DNA of 64,000 nt. Origin: Symbiodinium natans. Taxonomy: Eukaryota; Sar; Dinophyceae; Suessiales; Symbiodiniaceae. The notes beneath the pieces were generated by a model, which worked only from the letters and a program-made list of their open reading frames with translations, searched no databases and was not told the DNA's origin. The position numbers were made by a program, and so were the translations under genes. The stretch covers positions 1 through 64,000 of the forward strand of contig CAJNDS010000559.1 in assembly GCA_905221605.1 (NCBI GenBank). Reading direction: 5' to 3'. Below, in pieces: positions 43,622-54,845 of this stretch. The stretch's first letter is position 1, and every line of letters starts with the position of its first letter.

Positions 43622-46600
43622 ATGGCAGCTCCTATCTTTGAAGCCGATGCATGGGACTGGGAGGCAGGTATCCGAGAAGTGGAAGGGAGGCTTCGTGAGG
43701 AGTTCCGTTCGGAGATGGAGAGAATCCTCACGGAGTGCACGGCGAGAATCAACGGCTTGGAGTCTGAGCTGCACCGCTGGCAACGCCTATCAGTGGATTT
43801 CCCCGGTTCGGAGGCGGCCTCCACGAAGAAGGATGCGGCAGTTCTGCCAAAGCCGACCACAGTATCGGCTTCCCCGCAGGGTTTGGAGAGCAAGAAGGAG
43901 GCCCAGGAGAAGAAAGAGGATGATCTGCAACCAGTGGCATTCACAGACTCACCTTGGAACCTGGTCCTTGTTTTAGGCCGTACCGGGGCCGGGTGGATGG
44001 ACATCGTGCTCGCCTGCTGTGTGCTGATCGCAAGTCAACTCTTGCAGCTTGCCTTCTGCTTCGTCTTGCTGACAGACGACTTCTTGGGAAGACCTCCTGA
44101 TGACAGGATGCTGGAGACTGCCAGCAGGTGGAGAGAGGGCGCTGCGCATGACTACAGGAATCTGGATTTCGAGGGCACCAGCCTGGTTGCCCGTGTGTGC
44201 AATGGGGATGGCTCCCTGATCAAGTCCTCACAGCAGCAGTCTGTTGTTTCCCAGATGCTGGGTCCATGTTAGGGATCCATTCCACTTTTTGGTTTGGATG
44301 GTTTCTGGGGATTTTCGTGGGATCCTAAAATGATTATTTCTACGATTTCTAAGAGGAGCCCTGTTTTGCTACCCTGTCACACCTCAGTCCAAGGATTAAT
44401 GCGTACTTGGGGCTAGAAGTCGCCCAATTCAATCCTGAAGGCTTGTCTGCTGGGACCGTGCTATGCATGCTGCTGGGCTGATATGGAAGGACATGTTTTT
44501 GCTTCTTTGTGGCCCCGAACCCCTTTGTAACCCTACAGAACCTACAGACACGAACTGAATTTTCATCGGACTCCGGCTCAGGCTGTGCATCCTGTATCAC
44601 TGCCTCTGCGTCTGCACAGAGTTTCGCGGAGTGGCCCTGTCCTTGGAAGGCTTGTGGCGTGTGGAGTTGGGTGGCTCCCGGATGCGCTTCGCGCTCTTCT
44701 ACTTGGGGCGGCTCTTCAGGGTGATCTTCTTGCTCATCTTGCTGCTCGCCGGAATCCAGTGGATTGCAAACACCACCTCCATCCAGCTCTTGGTGCTTCG
44801 GGCCCTGCCCCTCTTCGGCCTCGCGCGGGTGGACGGCATCTTCTACGTGGCCGTCATGCCCCGGAAAATCCAGGCCTCCATCAAGAAGCTGAAGCCCATG
44901 CAGGTGCGCAACACGGTGTGGCTTAGCCAGGTGGAGTCCCTTGCCGTGGCGACCTTCATCGTGGGGATGATGTTGTGGTCTTGGTCTCAGCTGGTTGCTC
45001 CGCTTGAGGACGTGATGCTACGCCTGAAGTGGGAGTACTGCGGCGGCAAGCAGAACTTCGTGGTTGGTGTAAATGAACATCATGGCATGGCCGTGGGACG
45101 ACATACAGTCGACTTCCACAACATTACGACGGACCACGTCCCCTTGGCAGTGCGCGAGTATGCCTTCACCTCTCATGATCCCACGCACATCTCGTTCCAT
45201 GGTTCCTCACGTGACTTTGAAAGAGGGCTTGTAGAGACGATGGCGACGACCACAACAACTCACCTCATGTGTGGAGACTTCGACGCTTGGTTTCTCCAAG
45301 GTCAGGGCGACCCCATCCCGAGCCGCTATGGCCCATATTGGTGGTCGGCATCTGCTGTCTTAGGCATGCCCGAAAGCAGCACTTGCAGCGACATGGAAGA
45401 TCACTGCCAGGGAACCAACTCACAGCTGCTGCGGATGGTCTGCGGAGTGACTTGCGGGTGCGTCGAGCCCCAGAGCAACGTCTTGTACAAGGTCCGGGCG
45501 CAGGGCTGCTTGAAGCGGTGCCACCAGGATGCACGGAAGTTGCACGGATAATATAATTAGGGGTCGGAAGAACTACGAATCGTATTCCCTTGTGGTCCTG
45601 TACGGTTGTACTATACGATCCCCCAAAACCCTATTCTAATCATTGAGGCCCCCAAACCCTAAATCCTAAACGTTGCCCCAAGCCCTACTTGCTGTTCCGA
45701 GGCCTGGATGAGGTGCCAATGTGGATCGACGACCTTCCCTGTGAGGACATCGACACAGACGCGGAGGCGTGGCAGAGCTTCTGGGCTGCTGTGAAAGATT
45801 TTTCAAGCGCGTGAGGCTACCGGGATATGAAGGGTGTACCATAAGAATAGGGTTACATAAATATTTGTCGCAAGCATGCAATTATGAAATGGTTACCTCT
45901 CTTGGCAACTTAACAGCTTCCCAAGAAAACCAACAAAACCCAGGCTTCTGGAACCTCTACCCCGCGGCCGTGGAGAGCTTCTACGGCATTAGCCAGAACC
46001 AGAGCCTCGAAATCCGAAGTGCGGCCAGCGAGATGAAGACCGAGGGCATCTTGGCAGGGTTTAGGGTTTAGGGTTTAGGGTTTAGGGTTTAGGGTTTAGG
46101 GTTTAGGGTTTAGGGTTTAGGGTTTAGGGTTTAGGGTTTAGGGTTTGGGGGCTAGGGTTTAGGGTTTAGGGTTTAGGGTTTAGGGTTTAGGGTTTAGGGT
46201 TTAGGGTTTAGGGTTAGGGTTTAGGGTTTAGTGTTTAGGGTTTAGGGTTTAGGGTTTAGGTTTAGGGTTTAGGGTTTAGGGTTTAGGGTTTAGGGTTTAG
46301 GGTTTAGGCTTCAGGGGTTCTTCGTTACCTGAGGGTTCCTTGGTAGTTAGTTTTTAAGTAGGGCCGCCAGTGCCCTAAATGAGTTGGGTTCGAGCTGCCG
46401 CTAGAGGTACCCATGAACCTACAAGTAGGCCAGCGAAACGAGACGGGACCCTAAACCCTAAACCCTAAACCCTAAACCCTAAGCCCCAAAACCCTAAACC
46501 CCAAACCCTAAACCCTAAACCCTAAACCCCCCCCCTAAAGCCCTCAAAAGCCCCAAGGCTGCGCCTTACTGGAGATCATACCCGACCTCTTGGAGGTAAC

Positions 46601-46706
46601 CCTTTGCGATGGCGACCCCCAGCTCTACGCTCCCCTGAGCCAGCTTTGCCCCAAGACGTGCTGCACCGCGGACACGAAGTTTTGCCCCTCAAGCTGCAGC
46701 CCTTAG
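43622..46706 (+). CDS. Multipass membrane protein with cysteine-rich C terminus, five exons, 657 aa
   Basis: Exons: 43622-44256, 44582-45530, 45683-45806, 45944-46053, 46551-46706; joined length divides by three. Intron starts are all GC, each in phase with the next AG. Residues 14-55 are charged and likely coiled coil, followed by a Lys/Glu-rich stretch. Helices are predicted at 126-150 (MDIVLACCVLIASQLL) and, in exon 2, around LCILYHCLCVC, FRVIFLLILLLAGIQW, LVLRALPLFGLA and VATFIVGMMLWSW. The C-terminal third has paired cysteines (MVCGVTCGCVEP, GCLKRCHQD, LCPKTCC, FCPSSC), likely disulfide-bonded outside the cytoplasm. Proteins of this plan are frequent in dinoflagellates, mostly without assigned function; I know no reaction for it. 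Intron 4 (46,054-46,550) is mostly TTTAGGG and CCCTAAA repeats. Confidence 0.7.
46057..46540. repeat. TTTAGGG/CCCTAAA tracts inside intron 4 of the membrane protein gene
   Basis: About 250 bases of (TTTAGGG)n at 46,057-46,310 are followed, after 135 bases of other sequence, by (CCCTAAA)n at 46,449-46,540. The two tracts face each other and could pair as a hairpin in the transcript. Confidence 0.9.
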
Positions 46707-47960
46707 GCCCCGATTTTTCCCCCAAAAAAAGCAGGCCGTGGTGAAAAGCGCCCCTCTTCTTGTAGAGGAGAGGACACGATGAAGTTGGGCAGCAATCTGC
46801 AGAAGGCACAAGGTATGCTCTCTGATCCTATAATAGCCTAATGGGTGACAATCTGTCTGTTGATCAGGCTTCATGGACCTGCTACCTCTGCACAACGCGA
46901 TTTTCTTCAGCAAGCCTCTCGGGCTCCCACGTGTTTGAAAGTATACTGTAGCATATTGCAGCGAAAGCTATTCAACGGTATAGCCACCAGGTGGGGGTTT
47001 ACGAATATAGGGGACCACTTTAAGAGACCCCCATAGATAGGAAGATCCCCTTAGAATAGGGACCCCGATAAGGTAGCCTAACGCTAAACCCTAAACCCCG
47101 AATATCGGAAACCCCATAGAACCTTAACACCAGGGTAAGCCCTAAACCCTAAACCCTAAACCCTCAACCCTAAACTCCCATGTAACCTTAACAGCCTTAA
47201 CATAGTAGCGTATGGTGCAAAATGCTGCGGTATACTGCTTGACAGAGACCAGATTTCAGGCACCTCCCGAAGGAGGCTGGCCCCCGCACTGCAGGAGAAA
47301 AGTCACAGGGGTTTGGGGTTTAGGGTTTAGGGTTTAGGGTTTAAGCTGTCCCATTGGACCGAAAATGTTCCCCTCGAGATCCCAGCTGAATGCAGCTTCT
47401 CGAAATGAAGGGCTTCTGGCTTGCAGGGTACAAGGAAGCCCATGATTGAGGGAAGGATTGTAGGAGGTAGCCAAATACACCCTGACGTACCTCAAAACAC
47501 CAGGATCCTACTTGAATGGCCCGCGGAGTTCGTGGTACCCACATGCAGTTGTGTACTTTTGTAGGAATCTTGGCTCTGCGAAGCGGCCAATACCCTGCAC
47601 CCTCAAGCCAAAAACCCGGCTTGGCACTTCCTACACTTTCAGCCCCTAGAACCCTAAACGCTAAACTCTCGCTGAACCCTAAAGCCGTATGAGCTTCCCT
47701 GAATCGCTAACCCTGTAAACCCTATACGCCCGACACATTGCGGCCTGTAAACCCTACGGCCGCAGAAAACCTATAATTCCCACAAACCTATATAAGCCCC
47801 ATAAACTAAACTCAACACCACCCCGCCCCCCCACCCCCCCCCCCGCCCCAACCCCAAACCCCAAACCCCAAACTCCAAACCCCAAACTCCGAACCCCAAA
47901 CCCCAAACCCCAAACCCTAGACCCCAAACCCCAAACCCGAAAGTCTAAGCCTTATCCCCT
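46707..47960. other. Intergenic, telomere-like short tracts, no gene seen
   Basis: There are short CCCTAAA runs (about 47,138-47,175), a TTTAGGG run (47,318-47,342) and CCCCAAA-type degenerate repeats (47,850-47,945). A block at 46,996-47,073 is related to 56,108-56,185. No reading frame here has family features. Confidence 0.6.
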
Positions 47961-48700
47961 CCAGGTCGAGCCTTTCGCTTCGCTCTTCCGGGGAAGAAAC
48001 CACCAGTAGTCCTGCAGAGGCCTTGGGCGCCCAAGAGCCTTTCAGAAGGGTTTAGGGTTTAGGGTTTAGGGTTTAGGGTTTAGGGTTTAGGGTTTAGGTT
48101 TAGCTGCAAGAGCCTTCGTAGTCACTGCATAGGCGACCTCTTCTGACAGGAGACACCTTCGCGCATCTGCGCAAGAGGGCCTCACAAGAGGGCCCTGGGA
48201 AAGGGGGGTTTAGGGTTTAGGGTTTAGGGTTTAGGGTTTAGGGTTTAGGGTTGAGGGGTTAGGCTTTAGGGGGGGTGGTAGGGGGGCGGATGCCTTTTAA
48301 TTTGTGGGCAAGGGCTTTGTCCCTTTGGGGCGCGCCCTAGGCCCTACAGTATCCTCGACTTGAACGCCCTCCGCCCGCTGTGTGGGGCGGGCCATTTACA
48401 AGGCGTTGGCTGCCGGGACCCGTAAACCCTGCAAGTGAGCCTTAAACTCTCATACCCAGTGTACTTGGGGTTTCGGAAGGGCCGGCCCATCTCGGATTCT
48501 CGCGAATGCCGCGTCCCTCTCAATCCCGAAAGGGGATGGCTGGACAAGGCTCTTCAGTGCACGGGTGTTCTTCGAAACTCTCTGGGCTCCTGGGCGAAGC
48601 CCAGCTCGGGGAAGGCGTAGGAGACCATGGTAGGCATGGCTTGAAAAAGAAGCTGCAAGACGTCTGGCGCGCATGGCCGGCTCTGCCCCAAGTATTTTGG
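47960..48700 (+). repeat. Diverged copy of the transporter-array spacer without a transporter
   Basis: The spacer blocks appear in the same order as between transporter genes: CCTGCAGAGGCC, GAGCCTTTCAGAAGGGTTTA, GAGGGCCCTGGG, AATTTGTGGGC, CGGGCCATTTACAAGGCGTT, then AAACTCTCTGGGCTCC with AGCCCAGCTCGGGG. TTTAGGG tracts are inserted at 48,050-48,104 and 48,207-48,255. No transporter exon follows. Confidence 0.7.
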
Positions 48701-48876
48701 CAGTTCCTGCTACAACATTAGGGTCCGTGCACGGAAAAAACCCCAATGAAGGAAATATGCCGGTATTGGCCTGCACTATATGATCGGCCTTTTGGGGGTC
48801 TCTATTGTAAGGCCACCTTTTCGATTTTTTCCGGGGAGGGGGGGGGGGCTTCCTTTTCCTGCTGTCTGTTCCTTGC

Positions 48877-48960
48877 TAAACTAGTCCACCCTCCGGGACA
48901 ACAGCTCTACAGGCTCAAGGGGGGCAGGGAGAATGCCTTCCACGTCTACCACTACGTATA
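48877..48960 (+). other. Possible orphan exon (HPPGQQLYR motif)
   Basis: A short open stretch reads LVHPPGQQLYR, then GRENAFHVYHYV and a stop. The HPPG-x-x-(I/L)-YR pattern followed by a hydrophobic strand recalls the zinc-finger end of MYST histone acetyltransferases (HPPGxEIYR). Only about 26 residues are visible and no neighbouring exon was found, so it may be a fragment or chance. Confidence 0.25.
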
Positions 48961-49019
48961 GTGGACGCCCAGCTGCATTCGTGCGTGGTGGGCACACACC
49001 CTCCACAACCTCAAAAGCT

Positions 49020-50090
49020 CCTGTCAAACCCTGAACCCCTGTACCCTAAACCCTAAACCCGAAACCCGAAACCCTAAACCCTAAACCCTAAACCCGAAAC
49101 CCTAAACCCTAAACCCTAAACCCTACGAAGTTGGGATCGATAAGCACGGGGCCTCCAACATCTGCAGGAAGACCTGAGTGTAAGCCTACCGACTGGGCAA
49201 CAAGAACCCCCAAGCAAGCGCTAGACATCTAAAGGAGGTCATTGGGGTTGTAAAAAAACCCTAAACCCTAAACCCTAAACCCTAAACCCTAAACCCTAAA
49301 CCCTAAACCCTAAACCCTAAACCCTAAACCCTAAACCCTAAACCCCCGGTCCAAGGTCAATCAACCCGATAGCGAAGAACAGCATGGCCAGCCGATGTCT
49401 CCCTCTCATAGCGGCCAGAGCCCCGAGATGAACCTCAGCCGGGCTTTTTGGGGTTGAAGGTTGAGGGTTTAGGGTTTAGGGTTTAAGGCTTTGCGTTTTT
49501 CAGGGCGTAAGGGTGTGTATTCAGGGTTCAAGCTTTGCAGACCCTAAACCCTAAGCCCTAAACCCTAACCCCTGAACCCTAAACCGTAAGCCCCAAACCT
49601 TGCAGGCCCCCGGCCCTGATGAAGTTTGGATTGAGGGTAGTTTGGGGTGGAGGGTTCTTTCGGGGTTTTTGAGGGTTTGAGGCTTTGAGGGTTGAGTTTA
49701 ACTGCCCGAAATCCCAAGCCTCAACTTTGGAACCGGCTTATGGAGGTGTGCCTGGCATGGAACCCCTAAACCCTAGACCCCAAACCCTTAGGCTCAAACC
49801 CTAAACCCGACACACCGCACCCTAAATCCTAAACCACCCTACACCCTAAGCGCTAAACCATAAACCCTAAACCCTAAACCCTAAACCCTAAACCCTAAAC
49901 CCTAAACCCTAAACCCTAAACCCTAAACCCTAAACCCTAAACCCTAAACCCTAAACCCTAAACCCTAAACCGTAAACCCTAAACCCTAAACCCTATACCC
50001 TAAACCCTAAACCCTAAACCCTAAACCCTAAACCCTAAACCCTAAACCCTAAACCCTATACCCTATACCCTATACCCTATACTAAGTGAG
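49020..50090. repeat. Interstitial CCCTAAA arrays
   Basis: Long tracts lie at 49,030-49,128, 49,257-49,344 and 49,862-50,080, the last with a CCCTATA variant block at its end. One opposite tract (TTTAGGG) is near 49,465. Sequence between them is unique and shows no gene. Confidence 0.9.
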
Positions 50091-50339
50091 GGGTCGCTTC
50101 CGTCGAGCGACAGACCCCGAACGCTCGGCCGAGGGCCTTACAGCCCGAGCGCCCAAGCGAAAAGAGAAACGGAAAGGTGAGGGTTAAGCCTCACCGTCTG
50201 TCCTGGACAGGCCAACGGACATCGGCCTTTTTTGCGACAACGTCAGTACTCGGCTAAGGGATGGCCGGCACCCAGACCACCTTTAGCGTAGCTAAAGTAT
50301 AACCCCAAATCGTAACCCTTTGCCTCTGGAGGTCGGTTC
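50091..50339. other. Structured unique segment next to a CCCTAAA array
   Basis: It begins GAGGGGTCGCTTCCGTCGAG and continues with complementary stretches (GGGGTC with GACCCC, GTCGCT with AGCGAC), so it can fold as a hairpin. No gene is seen. Confidence 0.4.
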
Positions 50340-50880
50340 AGGGTTTTGGGTTCAGGGTTTGCCGGCACCCCCTGCCCCGGGCCCCCTGGCCCCTGGTGGC
50401 TGGATTCCTGGACCAGGAGGCTGGCGAGGGGGTCCAGGCAGGCTGGTTGCCAAGGGCCCACCCCGCACCAAGGGCCCCCCAGGGCCAAAGGCCCCCCGCC
50501 CGGGCCAAGCAACCTCCGGGCCAAGGGCTTGGAATCTGAACTAAGGGCAATTGGAGGCAGGGCCCCCCAAGAAGGCTTTTCGCCCCGAGCCAAGGGCTCC
50601 CGGGCCAAGGGCCCCCACACCAAGGGGTTCCGAGCCAAGGGTTCCCCATTCCAATGACGCCCCCCACTTCCATAGCCAAGGGCCCCCCAAGCCAAAGGGT
50701 CCCAGGCCAAGGGTCTTCCGGGCCAAAGGCCCCGGCCCAAGGGCCCCCCAACCAAGGGCCCCAGGCCAAGGGTTTTTTGGCCTTGGGGCCAAGGGCTTTC
50801 CGGCTTGCCCCGCGCCAGGAGGCGCCAAGAGCCCCCTAAAGGCTCCAAAAGCTTCAAAAGGCCCACTAAAGGAAGGGGGA
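50340..50880 (+). repeat. Degenerate GGGCCAAGGGC repeats
   Basis: Short imperfect units of CCAAGGGCCCC and GCCAAGGG recur about 25 times. Long open frames occur in several frames on both strands, as expected for a GC-rich repeat; none is treated as a gene. Confidence 0.75.
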
Positions 50881-51049
50881 CCACAAGATTTGTCCGTGCC
50901 CACAATGAAAAATGCGATTTTTTAATATTGAAAACGATGGTTTTAGGCACCCCTGCCCGCAATGAAAAATGTTCTGTTTTAGTACTGAAATCGATGGCTC
51001 CCCCCCAAAATCAGCAAGGACCTCTACGGGCCCCCAACCTAAACTCTGA

Positions 51050-51660
51050 CACCGCAAAACCCTACGACAACCTTCAAGTAAATAAGGGCCTTTACGGGCC
51101 CTAACGTGCCGAAGGCCCGAAAAGGGCCGAGGCTACCCCGAACCCTAGCTTAAACCCTAATACCGCAAAACCCTGCGAAGGCCTTCAAGCAAATAAGGGC
51201 CTCTACGGGCCCTAACTTGCCGAAGGCCCGAAAAGGGCCGAGGCTTCCCCGAACCCGAGCTTAAACCCTAGCGATTGAAATACTCATTAGCGAAAAATTC
51301 ATTAATAGGTTCCCTGACCTTTAAATGAATAAAACCTCTGACACGCCGAAGGTCCGAACAAGGCCCCGAGAGACCCCAAGAGCCACCAAAATGCTTCAAA
51401 AGGCTTCAAAAGGCCCCCTAAAAGAAGGGGGACCCCAGGATGCCCGTACCCGCAATGAAAAATGCGATTTTTTCGTAGTGAAATCGATGCTAAATTGAGG
51501 CCCTTAAAGAAGGGGAATCCAGGAGCAGACACAAAGGGTTCCCCTGACCTTCAAATAAATAAGGGCCTCTACGGGCCCTGACACGCCGAAGGCCCGAAAA
51601 GGGCCGAGGCTACCCCCAACCCTAGCTTAAACCCTGACAGCGCAACTTTAAAAACATCAA
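51050..51660. repeat. Tandem unit of about 117 bp, three copies plus related core
   Basis: The unit contains GGGCCTYTACGGGCCCTAAC, GCCGAAGGCCCGAAAAGGG and CTAGCTTAAACCCT. Copies begin near 51,070, 51,185 and 51,550. Between the second and third lies a segment with the ATCGATTTCAGTACT-type core in reverse orientation (about 51,455-51,490). Confidence 0.7.
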
Positions 51661-51714
51661 AGCAAGCATCAGAGCACAAGAAAGTAAATTCCATAAACCC
51701 TAAACCCTAGTAGA

Positions 51715-52087
51715 GTATAGTTTGGGTGGCCGGGGTGGGTTGACGGGCAACGCGAGCGCGCGGCCCGGGGTGTTTCACACCCGAGCGCGCGCCCTCCCCT
51801 GACACACCCTAAACCCTAAACCCTAAACCCTAAACTGCGAGCAAGGCCCCTGATTAGCTGCCGGCAAGGCAGCGGGCCGCAGCGAGCCCGCCGAGCCTCT
51901 AGCGACGGCAGCCGACAACTGAGTAGCGACAGTCTAGCAGTTGGAGGCAGATGCTCTCTTTAGTGCCAGAAGAGTTAGCTTCTGGCACCGTAACGCACTC
52001 CTCACAGCTTTGAAAGAGGGAACAGGGCGTACAGCCCTAAAGCATATTTTATTACCCTAAAGCCTAGACCCCCGTCCTTCCAATTTA
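51715..52087. other. Hairpin-rich segment flanking a CCCTAAA tract
   Basis: No protein gene. GCGCGCGG...GGGTGT pairs with ACACCC...GCGCGCG (about 51,755-51,791). After a short CCCTAAA tract (51,806-51,836), GTGCCAGAAG at 51,963-51,972 pairs perfectly with CTTCTGGCAC at 51,979-51,988. It could be a structured RNA or just DNA palindromes. Confidence 0.4.
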
Positions 52088-52170
52088 AAAATTAGGATTT
52101 AGGATTTAGGATTTAGGATTTAGGATTTAGGATTTAGGATTTAGGATTTAGGATTTAGGATTTAGGATTC
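52088..52170 (+). repeat. (GGATTTA)n telomere-variant tract
   Basis: About twelve units of AGGATTT, differing by one base from TTTAGGG-type repeats, lie directly before the 31-bp satellite. Confidence 0.9.
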
Positions 52171-52189
52171 AGGGGCCTCTCTGGGGAGG

Positions 52190-52725
52190 CCCGGCTTCGT
52201 AATTTAGTATTCGGGCGAGGCCCGGCTTTGTAATTTAGTATTCTGGGGAGGCCCGGCTTCGTAATTTAGTATTCCGGGTAGGCCCGGCTTCGTAATTTAA
52301 AATTGCGGGGAAGCCAGGCTTCGTAATTTAGTATTCCGGGGAGGCCCGGCTTCGTAATTTAGTATTCCGGGGAGGCCCGGCTTCGTAATTTAGTATTCCG
52401 GGGAGGCCCGGCTTCGTAATTTAGTATTCCGGGGCGGCCCGGCTTTGTAATTTAGTATTCCGGGGAGGCCCGGCTTCGTAATTTAGTATTCGGGGAGGCC
52501 CGGCTTCGTAATTTAATATTCCGGGGAGGCCCGGCTTCGTAATTTAGTATTCCGGGGAGGCCCGGCTTCGTAATTTAGTATTCCGGGGAGGCCCGGCTTC
52601 GTAATTTAGTATTCCGGGGCGGCCCGGCTTCGTAATTTAGTATTCCGGGGAGGCCCGGCTTCGTAATTTAGTATTCGGGGAGGCCCGGCTTCGTAATTTA
52701 GTATTCCGGGGAGGCCCGGGGACTT
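52190..52725 (+). repeat. 31-bp satellite, about 17 copies
   Basis: The unit is GGGGAGGCCCGGCTTCGTAA followed by TTTAGTATTCC. Copies vary by single bases (GGGGCGGCCC, TTTGTAATTT) and a few have 30 bases. There are no spacers between units. Confidence 0.9.
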
Positions 52726-54230
52726 GCTTCCTCTTGGCTGGGAGGGGGCCGTTTTGGTCAAAAATCCAGAAAACGAGAGCCCACCCGGGACCGTCGATTT
52801 CAGTACTAAAAAATCACATTTTAAATAGGGACCCGGGCCGATCCTGGGGTACCCCTCATTTGGGGTGTTTTTGGAGGCAAACTTTCCCTCTCAAGGGGGG
52901 GTCGGAGTTTGAGGCAAGGGGGGGTCTCCGAAGACTATTTTGCCTTTAAAATTGAAAAATACCACCCCCCCTTGACCAAAACTAGGCTGTGAAAAGGTCG
53001 CGGGGGCGGCCCTTCTGAGGCTTAAAAACACTGAAAAACATTGAAAAACCTTAAAAAACATTGAAAAACTCTGAAAAACTTTGAAAAACCTTGAAAAACT
53101 TGCAATCCTGAGGTGAAAGCTCCGTTTTGGTCAAAAAACCCAGAAAACGAGAGCCCACCCAGAACCGTCGATTTCAGTACTAAAAAATCGCATTTTTAAT
53201 AGGGACCCGGGCCGATCCTGGGGTCCCCCTCATTTGGGGTGTTTTTAGAGGCAAACTTTCCCTCTCAAGGGGGGTCGGAGTTTGAGGCAAGGGGGGGCTT
53301 CGTAATTTAATATTCCGGGGAAGCCCGGCTTCGTAATTTAGTATTCCGGGGAGGCCCGGCTTCGTAATTTAGTATTCCGGGGAGGCCCGGCTTCGTAGTT
53401 TAGTATTCCGGGGAGGCACGGCTTCGTAATTTAGTATTGCGGGGAGGCCCGGCTTCGCAATTTAGTATTCCGGGGAGGCCCGGCTTCGTAATTTAGTATT
53501 CGGGGAGGCCCGGCTTCGTAATTTAGTATTCCGGGGAGGCCCGGGGACTTGCTTCCTCTTGGCTGGGAGGGGCCGTTTTGGTCAACCCAGAAAACGAGAG
53601 CCCAACCGGGACCGTCGATTTCAGTACTAAAAAATCACATTTTAAATAGGGACCCGGGCCGATCCTGGGGTACCCCTCATTTGGGGTGTTTTTGGAGGCA
53701 AACTTTCCCTCTCAAGGGGGGGTCGGAGTTTGAGGCAAGGGGGGTCTCCGAAGACTATTCTGCCTTTAAAATTGAAAAATACGACCCCCCCTTGACCAAA
53801 ACTAGGCTGTGAAAAGGTCGCGGGGGCGGCCCTTCATCATAATTGAGGGTTACAAACCCAAAAACCATAAAAAAAAAAAACTGAAAAACGCTGAAAAACC
53901 TTGTAAAACTTGAAAAACTTGAAATCCTGAAACCGGTGAGGGCTCGGTTTTGGTCAAAATCCAGAAAACGAGAGGCCACCCAGAGGCGTCGATTTCAGTA
54001 CTAAAAAATCGCATTTTAAACTGGGACCCGGGCCGATCCTGGGGTCCCCCTCATTTGGGGTGTTTTTGGAGGCAAACTTTCCCTCTCAAAGGGGGTCGGA
54101 GTTTGAGGCAAGGGGGGGTCTCAGAAGACTATTTTGCCTTTAAAATTGAAAAATACGACCCCCCCTTGACCAAAACTAGGCTGTGAAAAGGTCGCGGGGG
54201 CGGCCCTTCATCATAATTGAGGGTTACCTC
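52726..54230 (+). repeat. Composite satellite: 280-bp segment in four copies with a second 31-bp array
   Basis: A segment with TTTTGGTCAAAA, CAGAAAACGAGAG, the core TCGATTTCAGTACTAAAAAA, GGGACCCGGGCCGATCCTGG and GACTATTYTGCCTTTAAAAT occurs at about 52,729-53,010, 53,125-53,300 (partial), 53,549-53,830 and 53,945-54,215. A second 31-bp array fills 53,290-53,540. Small reading frames are shared because the DNA is repeated; I see no sign of selection on protein. Confidence 0.8.
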
Positions 54231-54239
54231 TTGTTGGGT

Positions 54240-54845
54240 TTTTTGAAGCTTTTTGAAGCCGCTAAACGTTCTTGTACACAGCGGCGCCACAGAGCGCAGC
54301 GACAGCGAGCGATGGTGCCATGCTCCGAGCGCGATTTTGGGACCCACGTCCTGGCCCGTTCTGGCCTGTTCGGGCGGCTCCTCCCGGACAGTTTCTGGGC
54401 TTTTTGGGCTCCTCGCGCACAGTTTCTAAGCTTTTTTCCCGGAGAGTTTCCGAGCCTTCAGCGGCGCCACAGAGCGCAGCGACAGCGAGCGATGGTGCCG
54501 CGGCCCCGAGCGCGATTTTGGAACCCTCCGTCTTGGCCTGTTCTGGCCTGTGGAGGCCCGGCCTCGTAATTTAACATTCCGGGAGGTTCGGGGTGCCCAA
54601 AACCATCGATTTCAGTACTAAAAAATCGCACTTTCATTGCGGGCCAGGGCAGATCCTGGGGCCCCCTCTTGTTGAGGGTTTTTTGAAGCTTTTTCAAGCC
54701 TTTTCAAGGCTTTTTTTGGTGCCTCTAAACGTTCTTGTACACAGCGGCGCCACAGAGCGCAGCGACAGCGAGCGATGGCGCCGCGGCCCCGAGCGCGATT
54801 TTGGGGCCCGCGTCCTGGCCTGTTCTGGCCTGTTCGGGCGTCAAG
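54240..54845 (+). repeat. Repeat with GCGGCGCCACAGAGCGCAGC, three copies
   Basis: The block ACAGCGGCGCCACAGAGCGC, followed by AGCGACAGCGAGCGATGG and CGAGCGCGATTTTGG, occurs near 54,277, 54,457 and 54,737. One more ATCGATTTCAGTACT core stands at about 54,604. Confidence 0.75.

Noticed and set aside
50243-50962. Minus-strand frame of 239 residues over the GGGCCAAGGGC repeats
   Set aside because: It is low-complexity Gly/Pro/Leu sequence from a DNA repeat; frames are open on both strands.
52190-52725. Regular 31-bp repeats that could suggest a CRISPR array
   Set aside because: Units abut directly with no unique spacers, the setting is eukaryotic and there are no cas genes; it is a satellite.
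52734-54186. Shared small proteins (SISVLKNHILNRDPGRSWG type) in the composite satellite
   Set aside because: They recur because the DNA segment is duplicated; indels and stops differ between copies with no frame preservation.
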